Source: an uncultured Prevotellaceae bacterium (lineage in GTDB: Bacteria; Bacteroidota; Bacteroidia; Bacteroidales; Bacteroidaceae). Taken from it: a DNA stretch of 64,000 bases. The translations under genes and the position numbers were made by a program. Below, one piece after another: positions 25,502 to 33,645 of the stretch. The DNA is taken from positions 124,001 through 188,000 of the forward strand of contig OMZS01000011.1 of assembly GCA_900315565.1 (NCBI GenBank), given 5' to 3'. The notes beneath the pieces were generated by a model. That model made no database searches, had not been told where the DNA came from, and saw nothing but the letters and a program-made list of their open reading frames with translations. The first letter of the stretch is position 1. Each line of letters begins with the position of its first letter.

Positions 25502-26491
25502 ATGTTGAAAAAAGAATTTTTGGAAAAAGGGTACATCGATGAACCCGCAGCCGAAGGAACCGATTTGAAAGTCGAAATCCGCCGCATGGCCAAGGAAAAA
25601 GATGCCGTCATACTGGCTCACTATTACACCGTAGGCGAAATTCAGGAAGTGGCCGACTTCATCGGCGACTCGCTGGCACTGGCCCGCAAGGCTGCAGAGA
25701 CCGATGCCAAGATCATCGTGATGTGTGGTGTTCACTTTATGGCCGAGACGTGCAAACTGCTCTCGCCTGAGAAAATGGTGCTCTGTCCCGACCTGAATGC
25801 CGGCTGCTCTCTGGCCGACTCGTGCAAAGCTGAGGATCTGAAGAAATTCAAGGACGAGCACCCCGGCTATCAGGTTATCAGTTACGTCAACACCACGGCA
25901 GCTGTCAAGGCACTCACCGATGTGGTGGTGACCAGCGGCAACGCCAAGAAGGTGGTCGATCAGTTGCCCGAGGACGCCCAGCTCATTTTCGGTCCCGACT
26001 ACAACCTGGGAAGCTACATCAACGAGGTAACAGGACGCAAGATGCTGCTCTGGAATGGCGGTTGCCATGTTCACGAGCGTTTCTCCGTGGCCGACATTGT
26101 TCGTCTGAAGAAAGAATACCCTGAAGCCGTTGTCATGGCTCACTTGGAGTGTAAAGGCCCTGTGCTGGCCCTTGCCGACGTGAAAGGCTCTACGGCCACC
26201 ATGCTCAACTACGCCCAGCAGAGCGACAAGCGGCAGTTCATCGTAGCTACAGAGGCCGGCATCCTGCACGAAATGCAGCGCACTTGTCCCGACAAGCTTT
26301 TCATTCCCGTTCCTCCCGAAATCTCAGAGGGTGGGGTGGGCTGCTCGTGCAACGAGTGCGACTACATGAAGATGAACACCCTGCTGAAAATTTACAATAC
26401 CCTGCGCTACGAATGGCCTCAGGTAGAAGTTGACCCGGCCATCGCCCAAGACGCCGTGAAACCCATACAAAGAATGCTGGAACTGAGTTAA
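25502..26491 (+). CDS. nadA: Quinolinate synthase
   Basis: 329 residues. NadA condenses iminoaspartate with dihydroxyacetone phosphate to quinolinate using a 4Fe-4S cluster. Cluster Cys candidates are in VMCGVHFMAE (C75), HLECKGPV and GVGCSCNECDYM; AHYYTVGEIQEVADFIGDS and PDYNLGSYIN line the active site. No nadB or nadC is adjacent. The usual terminator seems to be broken: the left arm AAAGAATGCTGGAACT is here, but the sequence after the stop codon is AT-rich foreign DNA. An internally deleted second copy lies at 28017. Confidence 0.96.
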   Translation: MLKKEFLEKGYIDEPAAEGTDLKVEIRRMAKEKDAVILAHYYTVGEIQEVADFIGDSLALARKAAETDAKIIVMCGVHFMAETCKLLSPEKMVLCPDLNAGCSLADSCKAEDLKKFKDEHPGYQVISYVNTTAAVKALTDVVVTSGNAKKVVDQLPEDAQLIFGPDYNLGSYINEVTGRKMLLWNGGCHVHERFSVADIVRLKKEYPEAVVMAHLECKGPVLALADVKGSTATMLNYAQQSDKRQFIVATEAGILHEMQRTCPDKLFIPVPPEISEGGVGCSCNECDYMKMNTLLKIYNTLRYEWPQVEVDPAIAQDAVKPIQRMLELS

Positions 26492-26587
26492 ATATTCTCT
26501 CTTTTATCCATTGATAGATTTTAATAAAAATACATTTATAAACCTTATTTCGATAAATATTATTTTACATCTATAATTGTATTCATT

Positions 26588-27586
26588 ATGCAAGAAAGAA
26601 TACAATGGCTTGCCTTACTAAGAGGTTTTAATATATTGTTGGTGGTAATGGGTCATGTACAGTTGATTAATATGTCAACTGGGGTTAATCATGATTTTTG
26701 TGTACAAATATCAGAACCTTTTCGTCCATTTAGGATGCCTTTATTTATATTCTGTTCGGGTGGTCTATTATATTTGAGTCGTATCCGTAAGAATTGGACA
26801 GTAAAAAATTTATACATAGATAAGTTTTTCAGGATTTTATGTCCTTTTTTGTTTTTTGTTACATTCTATTATTTTTTTAAGTTAGCATTAAACCCGTTTA
26901 CTAAGACTAAAGTATTTTTCTCTATTGGTGATTTTATCGAATCTTTTGCAGTATATTATAATCATCCTTCTGCACATTTATGGTTTCTTCCTGTATTACT
27001 TTTTTTTATGTTGCTTTATCCTTTTTTCAAATGGTTATGCAGCAAAGATTTATTAATGGGTATATTTTTATTATTATGCATAATGTTTTATTATTATGAT
27101 AGCCATCTTTTTGGTGATAAAAATTATTTTTTTATTGACAATCTGCATTTGTATCTTGTGTTTTTCTTTAGCGGATTATTTTTCTTTAAATATGAATTAA
27201 GTCGTTTTTTTTCCACAATATGGAGTTGTTTATTTTTTATCACATTATACGTATTGTTTTATTTATATACTGATAATACGTTACTCACTTCAATTATTGG
27301 AATTTGTATGATGATAGCAATATGTCAACAAATAGCAAAATTTTATCCTTTGTTATTCAATAGTTTTCGCGAGTATATTTATCAGATTTTTTTATTGTCT
27401 TTTATATTTCAACCATTTGTAGAGTTAATTCTTTGGAAGAAACTTTTTTATAATGAAAGTCTATTTATACTGTTTTACATGCTAAATATTTTGTCTGGAA
27501 TCTTTTTACCTGTTCTTATATCTAAATTTGTAGAACGATATGGTAATAATTTTTTTAAAATATGTTTAGGCTTAAAAAGAAATTAA
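26588..27586 (+). CDS. Acyltransferase family 3 membrane protein
   Basis: 332 residues with about ten membrane segments. The start LALLRGFNILLVVMGHV contains the conserved catalytic-type His (H23), and FRMPLFIFCSGGLLYLS the conserved Arg of this family (OafA/WecH-like). Such proteins move acetyl or other acyl groups onto surface glycans. The gene is strikingly AT-rich compared with its neighbours. Its stop codon overlaps the stop of the porZ fragment on the other strand. Fits a cargo gene placed between nadA and porZ. Confidence 0.82.
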   Translation: MQERIQWLALLRGFNILLVVMGHVQLINMSTGVNHDFCVQISEPFRPFRMPLFIFCSGGLLYLSRIRKNWTVKNLYIDKFFRILCPFLFFVTFYYFFKLALNPFTKTKVFFSIGDFIESFAVYYNHPSAHLWFLPVLLFFMLLYPFFKWLCSKDLLMGIFLLLCIMFYYYDSHLFGDKNYFFIDNLHLYLVFFFSGLFFFKYELSRFFSTIWSCLFFITLYVLFYLYTDNTLLTSIIGICMMIAICQQIAKFYPLLFNSFREYIYQIFLLSFIFQPFVELILWKKLFYNESLFILFYMLNILSGIFLPVLISKFVERYGNNFFKICLGLKRN

Positions 27587-27957
27587 CGGATAATGGCTAT
27601 TTTGCATACTATTCCTTTGTTTCCTTCGCTGGTGGCTGTATGGACCATATACACACCGCTGGCTACGCGCTTACCATTCTTATCGCAGCCGTCCCACTGG
27701 TAAGAACCGCCGTTGGAGCGCCCTTCGTTCACCACGACACCGTTAGAGGTGGTGATTTTCACCTGAGCATTGTAAGTAAGGCCGGTGACGGTGATATATC
27801 CCGTGTAGTCGGGTTTCACAGGGTTCGGATAAGCCCAAACATTGTCCTTGGTCATTTCGGTGTTGGTTTCGGTGGCATTGCTGACGCATGAGCAAAGGCC
27901 GTTTTCTGTGCCAAAGAATACTTGTCCAGAAGCAGGATTGATGGCTATAGACTCCAA
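27583..27957 (-). pseudogene. 3' fragment of porZ (C-terminal sorting domain only)
   Basis: 124 codons matching the end of porZ (30035-30410), with two residue changes near and at the end (Cys for Tyr, Ile for Val) and about 15 base changes in about 365 (my count). It keeps the last part of the propeller (SIAINPASGQVFFGTENG) and the whole C-terminal sorting domain (AYPNPVKPDYTGYITVTG ...), but has no start or signal peptide. At 27957 it stops abruptly, joined to the sequence that normally lies upstream of nadA. Confidence 0.88.
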
Positions 27958-28016
27958 TCATCCTATTCATCTTTTCTGTTTTAAAAAATAAAAAAAGAAA
28001 ATAAATATATAATGTT
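27958..28016 (+). repeat. Duplicate of the nadA upstream region
   Basis: 59 bp identical to 25443-25501, ending at the ATG of the deleted nadA copy. The TATCTTTG box and the DnaA-like boxes are not included, so no full promoter was copied. Confidence 0.9.
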
Positions 28017-28160
28017 ATGTTGAAAAAAGATTTTTTGGAAAAAGGGTACATCGATGAACCCGCAGCCGAAGGAACCGATTTGAAAGTCGAAATCCGCCGC
28101 ATGGCCAAGGAAAAAGATGCCCAAGACGCTGTGAAACCCATACAAAGAATGCTGGAACTT
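28017..28160 (+). pseudogene. nadA copy with an 840-bp in-frame internal deletion
   Basis: Codons 1-35 of nadA (one change, Glu5 to Asp) are joined directly to codons 316-328. The lost piece corresponds to 25607-26446, exactly 280 codons. The join shares GCC with both ends, a 3-bp microhomology. All cluster Cys are gone. A 4-bp loss next to the old stop codon removes it, so the frame reads on to 28262 through the terminator. No function as quinolinate synthase is possible. Confidence 0.9.
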
Positions 28161-28181
28161 AACTCAGTTCCAGCATTCTTT
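28144..28181. terminator. Palindromic terminator between the nadA remnant and the eptA-like gene
   Basis: A perfect 16-bp stem (AAAGAATGCTGGAACT, loop TAACTC, and its complement). The left arm is nadA coding sequence. It lies at the 3' ends of both converging genes and can serve both. Confidence 0.8.
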
Positions 28182-28184
28182 GTG

Positions 28185-29948
28185 TTATTCATTATTCATT
28201 ATCTTATCGTAGTCTATTCTGTCCTGTATCATTCTTTTCCCACATTGATAATGTTCGTTTAAAATATCTTTGTCAGGCAAGTAATAAGGAGATTTTATAG
28301 CACCTAGCGAAAGCAACATGTGAGAAATGTCAGAAGACAAGAAAGGCTTATTCATAGCATGGCGTAAGCTATTTACTATGTTTGGATGTTTTTCAATATA
28401 TTTATCAGAACACCACACAACGAAAGGTATCTGGTACTGATACTTCAAAGACTGGGGTGTCTTTTTTCTTTCGTGTGTTCTGCCTAAGTGATTCCGATAG
28501 TCATATACTTCCTCACCATGGTCAGAGAGATAGACAAGCACTGTGCTGCTATTTCTGTACATATTGATTAATGCTTGAATGACATGGTCATTATATAATG
28601 TAGCATTGTCGTAATCTGCAACAGATTGTTTTTGTGCTTGGTTTAAATCATTATTGATATCAGAAACCTTGAATACTTTATATTTTTGTTCGTTTGGAAA
28701 TCGTTGTGCAGCATCAGAATGTTGTCCCATCAGATGAATAATGTCAAGGTTGTGCTTTCCATGTTGACGATTGTTTTTTTGAAACAATTGTATAAACTGC
28801 AGATCGTATTCGCATGTTTGACTGTTTGTTTTGTTATAAGCAATAGGAATAATCTGTGTAGCATAGAGATACGATCCTACGGCATAATCATAAGAATTGA
28901 CGTTTTCATTGGGTTTCTGATTATCCCAAAAAGTTACATGATAGCCAGCTTTTTTAAAGATAACGGGAAACATGGGTTTGCTATACCATGGTTCTCTTTT
29001 GCTTAGACTATTCGTACTGAATATGTTCTTTACCGAAAATGTGGTCATGTTATAAGGAGAAACGGCATCTTGAAAGACAAATAGATTTTGCTTTTTCTGT
29101 TCGGCGCATAATGATGGCGTTGTATTCAAATTATAACCATAAATTGAGGCATGATGTTTGCTGAATGATTCTCCAATTATAAAAACCACATTGAGAGAGT
29201 CTTGTTCAATACATTGAACTGGTTGTCTGGTTGCTTCTACAGACGATTGAATGGCTTTCTTATTGTCGGCTCCAGAAACATTTAAATAGTGTGATGAATA
29301 AATAATATTGGCAATTGTATTGTTGTTGGCATAGGCACCTCTTTTTTCGTACCATTCTTCTATGGCTAATTGTGTTCTTAAGAAAGGCAACTGAATGGTT
29401 TTAGCTAACATATAGACTCCCACAGGCAAAACACATATTAAACTCAAGGCAAAAAACACTTTTTGCCATTTTCTTCTTAATATCATATTATGTTTGCTGC
29501 AAAAGAGTAGAGTTATTATTACTAATAAGGAAATAAATAAACTGATGATGGTTCCTGTAGAAAAAGCATATTGAGATATAAATTCTGAAGATTCGTTTAT
29601 ATTTGTTTCTTCGATTAATAGAAGAATCCAGGGTGAGAGCAATGTATAGAAATTATAAAATAAAAATAGGTTTACAAACATCAAAAAAATGACGAATGCC
29701 AACATTATTATTTTCAATAATTTATTTTTAGTTATCCATACCAGCCATGTAAGAACATAAGATATTGCTATAGGATTTGAAATACATATTGCTATCCATC
29801 TTAACTCCACCAAAATGGGTTGAGGACTATCCATTTCATTTATAAAGTGGGGCAGAAAGATACAGAATACGACAATCAGGAAAAAGAGTGGTTCGTGAAT
29901 GATTGGTAATAGTAACCACTTTAAGTATTTAGCCATTATTTTTTTCAT
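28185..29948 (-). CDS. Phosphoethanolamine transferase-like sulfatase-fold protein (EptA/CptA type)
   Basis: 587 residues. Five N-terminal membrane segments within about 12-185, then a periplasmic alkaline-phosphatase-fold domain. The nucleophile region is NVVFIIGESFSKHHASIYGY, where Ser261 stands in the place usually held by Thr; the metal site YLSDHGEEVYDY and HLGRTHERK follow. Family members move phosphoethanolamine from phosphatidylethanolamine to lipid A or core sugar. The gene is much more AT-rich than the window average. The last codons are made of TTATTCA words. It is the second cargo gene of the nadA-porZ locus. Confidence 0.83.
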   Translation of the reverse strand: MKKIMAKYLKWLLLPIIHEPLFFLIVVFCIFLPHFINEMDSPQPILVELRWIAICISNPIAISYVLTWLVWITKNKLLKIIMLAFVIFLMFVNLFLFYNFYTLLSPWILLLIEETNINESSEFISQYAFSTGTIISLFISLLVIITLLFCSKHNMILRRKWQKVFFALSLICVLPVGVYMLAKTIQLPFLRTQLAIEEWYEKRGAYANNNTIANIIYSSHYLNVSGADNKKAIQSSVEATRQPVQCIEQDSLNVVFIIGESFSKHHASIYGYNLNTTPSLCAEQKKQNLFVFQDAVSPYNMTTFSVKNIFSTNSLSKREPWYSKPMFPVIFKKAGYHVTFWDNQKPNENVNSYDYAVGSYLYATQIIPIAYNKTNSQTCEYDLQFIQLFQKNNRQHGKHNLDIIHLMGQHSDAAQRFPNEQKYKVFKVSDINNDLNQAQKQSVADYDNATLYNDHVIQALINMYRNSSTVLVYLSDHGEEVYDYRNHLGRTHERKKTPQSLKYQYQIPFVVWCSDKYIEKHPNIVNSLRHAMNKPFLSSDISHMLLSLGAIKSPYYLPDKDILNEHYQCGKRMIQDRIDYDKIMNNE

Positions 29949-30034
29949 GGTTTGAAAGTGAAAAGTGTGGTCGATAGTGATAGTAAAAACCTCTGTTCTG
30001 GTTTTCCTGTTTTCGAATGGCTATATTTAATTGT

Positions 30035-32056
30035 TTATCTCACAATGGCTATTTTGCATACTATTCCTTTATTTCCTTCGCTGGTGGCTGTATGGACCAT
30101 ATACACACCGCTGGCTACGCGTTTACCATTTTTATCACAGCCGTCCCATTGGTAAGAACCGCCGTTGGAGCGCCCTTCGTTCACCACGACTCCGTTAGAG
30201 GTGGTGATTTTTACCTGAGCATTGTAAGTAAGACCGGTGACGGTGATATAGCCCGTGTAGTCGGGTTTCACAGGGTTCGGATAAGCCCAAACATTGTCCT
30301 TGGTCATTTCGGTATTGGTTTCGGTGGCGTTGCTGACGTATGAGCATAAGCCGTTTTCTGTGCCAAAGAACACTTGTCCAGAAGCAGGATTGATGGCTAT
30401 AGACTCCACATTGTTCGAAAGCAGAGGGCTGTTGTTAGTAGTGAAATGTTGCAGTTGCTCCATATTGTCGGCACTGATAAGATAAACACCATTATTGGCG
30501 GTTCCAAACCATTTGCGCCCTCCACCATCAATGGCTATACAGTTGATGTTGACGCCAGCCAGCAGATAGTCAGCATAGTTGGTACCGTCGTTGCGAGGAA
30601 CTTTTACTTGTGTGAAATAAGGATTTTCACTGTTCATTTGCGATTTTTCGAGCATCAAAGGACCTGCGCTTGTTCCAACCCACATGTTACCTTCCAGGTC
30701 TTCGGCAATGCATTGAACCGTGCCGCTTGGCGAGAAAACAACTGTGATTCCGTCTTGGTTAACAATGTTCTCGTAGGCTGTAATTTCGTCGGTTTTTATA
30801 TTATAAAAATAAACAGCACAAAGTCTCCATGAATTATTTATAAACCATAGATTACCTTGTTTATCAGAAATAATATTGCTCAAATTTGAATTACTTCTGT
30901 TTATAAATGAATCATAGGTTAATTTCATTAATTCAGAGTGAGAATATGATGTGAATTGACCATTCAAATATTTAATGATAGATTGAGTAGCAGCTTGACT
31001 ATTCAAAAACCATAAATTACCGCTATCATCAAACTTTACTCCTGTAACTAGCTCGTAATTTATATTGTTATCATTAAACGATTCTATAGGACTATTATTA
31101 TCATTATAGTGTTTAATAAATTGTCCGTTTTTAAATTCGTATAGTCCCGTGCGGCTTCCAGCAAAGATATGCATGGGGTCGGCAGGATCATAATCAAGAC
31201 AAGTGATATTGACATATTTTACACCTGTCTGTTCTTCTATACCGTCATCTTGAAAGATGGTCCATTCATTCTCTTTTAATAACTGAATACACGCTGGTAA
31301 TGACTGTGACGTAGAGCCACCACCGCTAGTATAAAGTTGATTATTAGCAAAACACATAAAGCCAAAATAATTATATTTTGGGCCGTCGGGTTTTAGCGTA
31401 TTAACCAATTCTATATTGTTGTCGTAGTCGCTTTTGTCTTCGGCGAACGAGGGGGCATTGGTGGTTTGTTTCCAGTTATTGACATTAATCAGATTGTCAG
31501 AAAGGCTGGCTGTCCAAATACCATTGTTTTTACTTTTTGCAAATATATTGTTGCCACTGATGGCCACAGCTGTAATGGGAAAATTCAGCATATATGTTTC
31601 GCTGATTTCGGCCTCTTTCACATTCAGTTTGACAATGCCAAACTCGCAAGCCAGATAGGCAAATTGGTTGTAAATGGTGATGCTGTTGATGTTTTTGCCA
31701 CCGATGATGACTTTCGAGTAGATGGCGTTGATATTGGTCACATCGCCATTGGTTTCCACAAGGTCGATGTTCGAGTTGTCGTAAACCACTATCAGTCGCT
31801 TAGCCTGGCTGCACCATTTAATGTTGGTGATTTTCACGTCGTTCAGTCCTTTTGTCTTGTCGTAGGTATAAATAGACTGATCTTTCTTGTTGTATTGGTA
31901 CAGGCTGTTGCTGGCCATGACAAACAAGTCATCGCCAGCTGCTTGAATTTGCTGCACTTGGCTATAAGCCAAGTAGTTGCGCCAGGTGCCCACCTGAGCC
32001 ACTGACAACTGCACAACGCAAAACAAGCCATACAAAGCAACTAATAATTTTCTCAT
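30035..32056 (-). CDS. porZ: Type IX secretion system attachment-complex protein PorZ
   Basis: 673 residues. Signal peptide ending SVA before Gln21. Two beta-propellers built from two-component-regulator-type repeats fill most of the protein (for example WFLNSQAATQSIIKYLNGQF, NMWVGTSAGPLMLEK, KWFGTANNGVYLIS), and the last 85 or so residues are a sorting domain (VWAYPNPVKPDYTGYITVTG ... KIAIVR). P. gingivalis PorZ has 776 residues and works on the surface with PorU to cut and attach cargo to A-LPS, which it binds. Bases 30780-31440 (about residues 205-425) are clearly more AT-rich than both ends, suggesting a mosaic gene. Confidence 0.87.
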   Translation of the reverse strand: MRKLLVALYGLFCVVQLSVAQVGTWRNYLAYSQVQQIQAAGDDLFVMASNSLYQYNKKDQSIYTYDKTKGLNDVKITNIKWCSQAKRLIVVYDNSNIDLVETNGDVTNINAIYSKVIIGGKNINSITIYNQFAYLACEFGIVKLNVKEAEISETYMLNFPITAVAISGNNIFAKSKNNGIWTASLSDNLINVNNWKQTTNAPSFAEDKSDYDNNIELVNTLKPDGPKYNYFGFMCFANNQLYTSGGGSTSQSLPACIQLLKENEWTIFQDDGIEEQTGVKYVNITCLDYDPADPMHIFAGSRTGLYEFKNGQFIKHYNDNNSPIESFNDNNINYELVTGVKFDDSGNLWFLNSQAATQSIIKYLNGQFTSYSHSELMKLTYDSFINRSNSNLSNIISDKQGNLWFINNSWRLCAVYFYNIKTDEITAYENIVNQDGITVVFSPSGTVQCIAEDLEGNMWVGTSAGPLMLEKSQMNSENPYFTQVKVPRNDGTNYADYLLAGVNINCIAIDGGGRKWFGTANNGVYLISADNMEQLQHFTTNNSPLLSNNVESIAINPASGQVFFGTENGLCSYVSNATETNTEMTKDNVWAYPNPVKPDYTGYITVTGLTYNAQVKITTSNGVVVNEGRSNGGSYQWDGCDKNGKRVASGVYMVHTATSEGNKGIVCKIAIVR

Positions 32057-32059
32057 CTT

Positions 32060-32692
32060 TTATTTCATCTTTAGATAGTCGGCCAATTTTTTTACAGCCC
32101 TGGCGCGGTGGCTGATATGGTTTTTAATTTCCATGCCCAGTTCGGCAAAGGTTTGGTCGTAGCCGTCGGGTTGAAAAATTGGGTCGTAGCCGAAACCTTC
32201 TTTACCGCTTTTCTGGCGGGTGATTTGTCCCTTGACAATGCCCTCAAAGCGGATGGGGTTGAAATTATCATTATTGTTTTCTCTCCTCTCTCCACTTTCC
32301 ACTTCCCTCTCTTCTTTCAGTATTAACGCAATAACGGTGCGGAATTGTGCGCGGCGATTGTTATTATTTTCTAATTCGGCCAATAATTTGTTCATATTGG
32401 CTTCCGAGTCGTGTCCTTCACCGCCGGCATAGCGAGCTGAGAACACACCCGGCGCACCGTTTAAGGCATCAACTTCAAGACCAGTGTCGTCGGCAAAACA
32501 GCTCATGCCGTAGTGGTCGTAAACGTATTGAGCTTTTTGGAGTGCGTTTTCTTCCAGTGTCTGTCCGGTTTCGGGAATGTCCTCGTGGCAGCCAATCTCT
32601 GCCAATGAAACAATTTCGAATTTAGGACCGAGAATGCTTCTTATTTCGTCCAGTTTGTGCTGGTTGTTGGTGGCAAAAACAATTTTTTTCAT
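32060..32692 (-). CDS. rdgB: Non-canonical purine NTP pyrophosphatase (RdgB/HAM1)
   Basis: 210 residues from the ATG at 32692; the frame extends nine codons upstream without support. [39 protein letters not shown] and [21 protein letters not shown] are the family motifs; [10 protein letters not shown] ends it. It removes ITP, XTP and dITP. Between LILK and RFEGIVKG there is a Glu/Arg/Asn-rich stretch about 17 residues longer than in typical relatives; its DNA (about 32280-32320) is made of 7-bp words like those in the gaps. It should lie in a surface loop. Confidence 0.93.
   Translation of the reverse strand: MKKIVFATNNQHKLDEIRSILGPKFEIVSLAEIGCHEDIPETGQTLEENALQKAQYVYDHYGMSCFADDTGLEVDALNGAPGVFSARYAGGEGHDSEANMNKLLAELENNNNRRAQFRTVIALILKEEREVESGERRENNNDNFNPIRFEGIVKGQITRQKSGKEGFGYDPIFQPDGYDQTFAELGMEIKNHISHRARAVKKLADYLKMK
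32280..32320. repeat. 7-bp word array inside rdgB
   Basis: TCTCCTC, TCTCCAC, TTTCCAC, TTCCCTC, TCTTCTT. It encodes the extra low-complexity loop of RdgB. Confidence 0.6.
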
Positions 32693-32728
32693 CATCTTTA
32701 TCAGTATCTGGTTATACAATCTTCATTT

Positions 32729-33640
32729 TTAATCTTTTATTTTCTCAAATCCTTCGCCATAAACACCAATCACAGCACTCTGGCTGACAAAGGCGTTAGG
32801 GTCTATCAGTTTAATAAGGCGGAAAATATAGGTGCTCTCGCTCTTGCGCGCCAACAGGCAAATCACCTTGCGCTCCTGACCCGTGTACCAGCCGTGGCCG
32901 TCGAGAATGGTCACACCGTGATCGGTTTTTGTACCCAGTTCGTTGGCTATTTCCTGCCATTTCTTTGAGAATATCAGAAATTGCACCGACGACCGCTGGC
33001 GGTTGTAGATGTAATCGAGCATAAAGTTTTCTATCACCATGGTGCAGAAGCCGAAAACCACCATGTAGCTACGCTCCAGGAAGCTGCCGAACTGCGGAAT
33101 GAAGAAACAGCTGCCAATGATGATGAAGTCAACAAAAATAAGCACCGTGCCCAGCGACCAGGGCTTGTATTTGTTGACCGAGGCGGCAATAATGTCGGTT
33201 CCGCCCGTTGAGCCGTTATTCAGAAAAACGATTCCCAGGGCACTGCCCGTCATCATACAGCCGATGATGAGCGACATGAAGTTTTGTCCCTCGCCCAGAA
33301 TCTTCACGAAATGGCCCTCCGCATCGAGAGGCATCAGGTCGCGCATCAGTTCCAGCAGGAACGTCAGCATGAGAATGGCATAGATAGTTTTGACCAAAAA
33401 TTTCCAACCCAACAGTTTAAGGCCAATGGCCAGCAGTGCAGCATTAACAAGAAAGTAAGTATATGAGTTGGGAAAACTGGTGGCATAATAAACGATGGCG
33501 GCAATACCGGCCACTCCACCAGTTACAATTTCGTAGGGCATCAGGAAGAACGTGAAGCCAAACGAATACAGAATGAGGCCAAGGGTTATAAAAATATAAT
33601 CCCTGACCTCATTTAATAAAATCTTATGATTAACAGTCAT
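32729..33640 (-). CDS. YitT family membrane protein (second copy)
   Basis: 303 residues, paralogue of the protein at 4956-5846, with the same order: membrane part with NNGSTGGTDIIAASVNKYK, then the DUF2179 domain (LDGHGWYTGQERKVICLLA ... IDPNAFVSQSAVIGVYGEGF). The sequences differ widely outside these blocks, so it is an old duplication. Lies 5 bp from the leuS stop and just before rdgB on the same strand; probably one transcript leuS-yitT-rdgB. Confidence 0.85.
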   Translation of the reverse strand: MTVNHKILLNEVRDYIFITLGLILYSFGFTFFLMPYEIVTGGVAGIAAIVYYATSFPNSYTYFLVNAALLAIGLKLLGWKFLVKTIYAILMLTFLLELMRDLMPLDAEGHFVKILGEGQNFMSLIIGCMMTGSALGIVFLNNGSTGGTDIIAASVNKYKPWSLGTVLIFVDFIIIGSCFFIPQFGSFLERSYMVVFGFCTMVIENFMLDYIYNRQRSSVQFLIFSKKWQEIANELGTKTDHGVTILDGHGWYTGQERKVICLLARKSESTYIFRLIKLIDPNAFVSQSAVIGVYGEGFEKIKD

Positions 33641-33645
33641 TTAAA

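Noticed and set aside
28017-28262. 82-codon frame as a real small gene
   Set aside because: It consists of nadA ends plus the antisense of the eptA-like 3' end; explained by deletion.
26588-29948. Insertion sequence or integron bringing the AT-rich cargo
   Set aside because: No transposase, integrase, terminal inverted repeats or attachment sites at the boundaries; the boundaries are stop codons and copied flanking genes.
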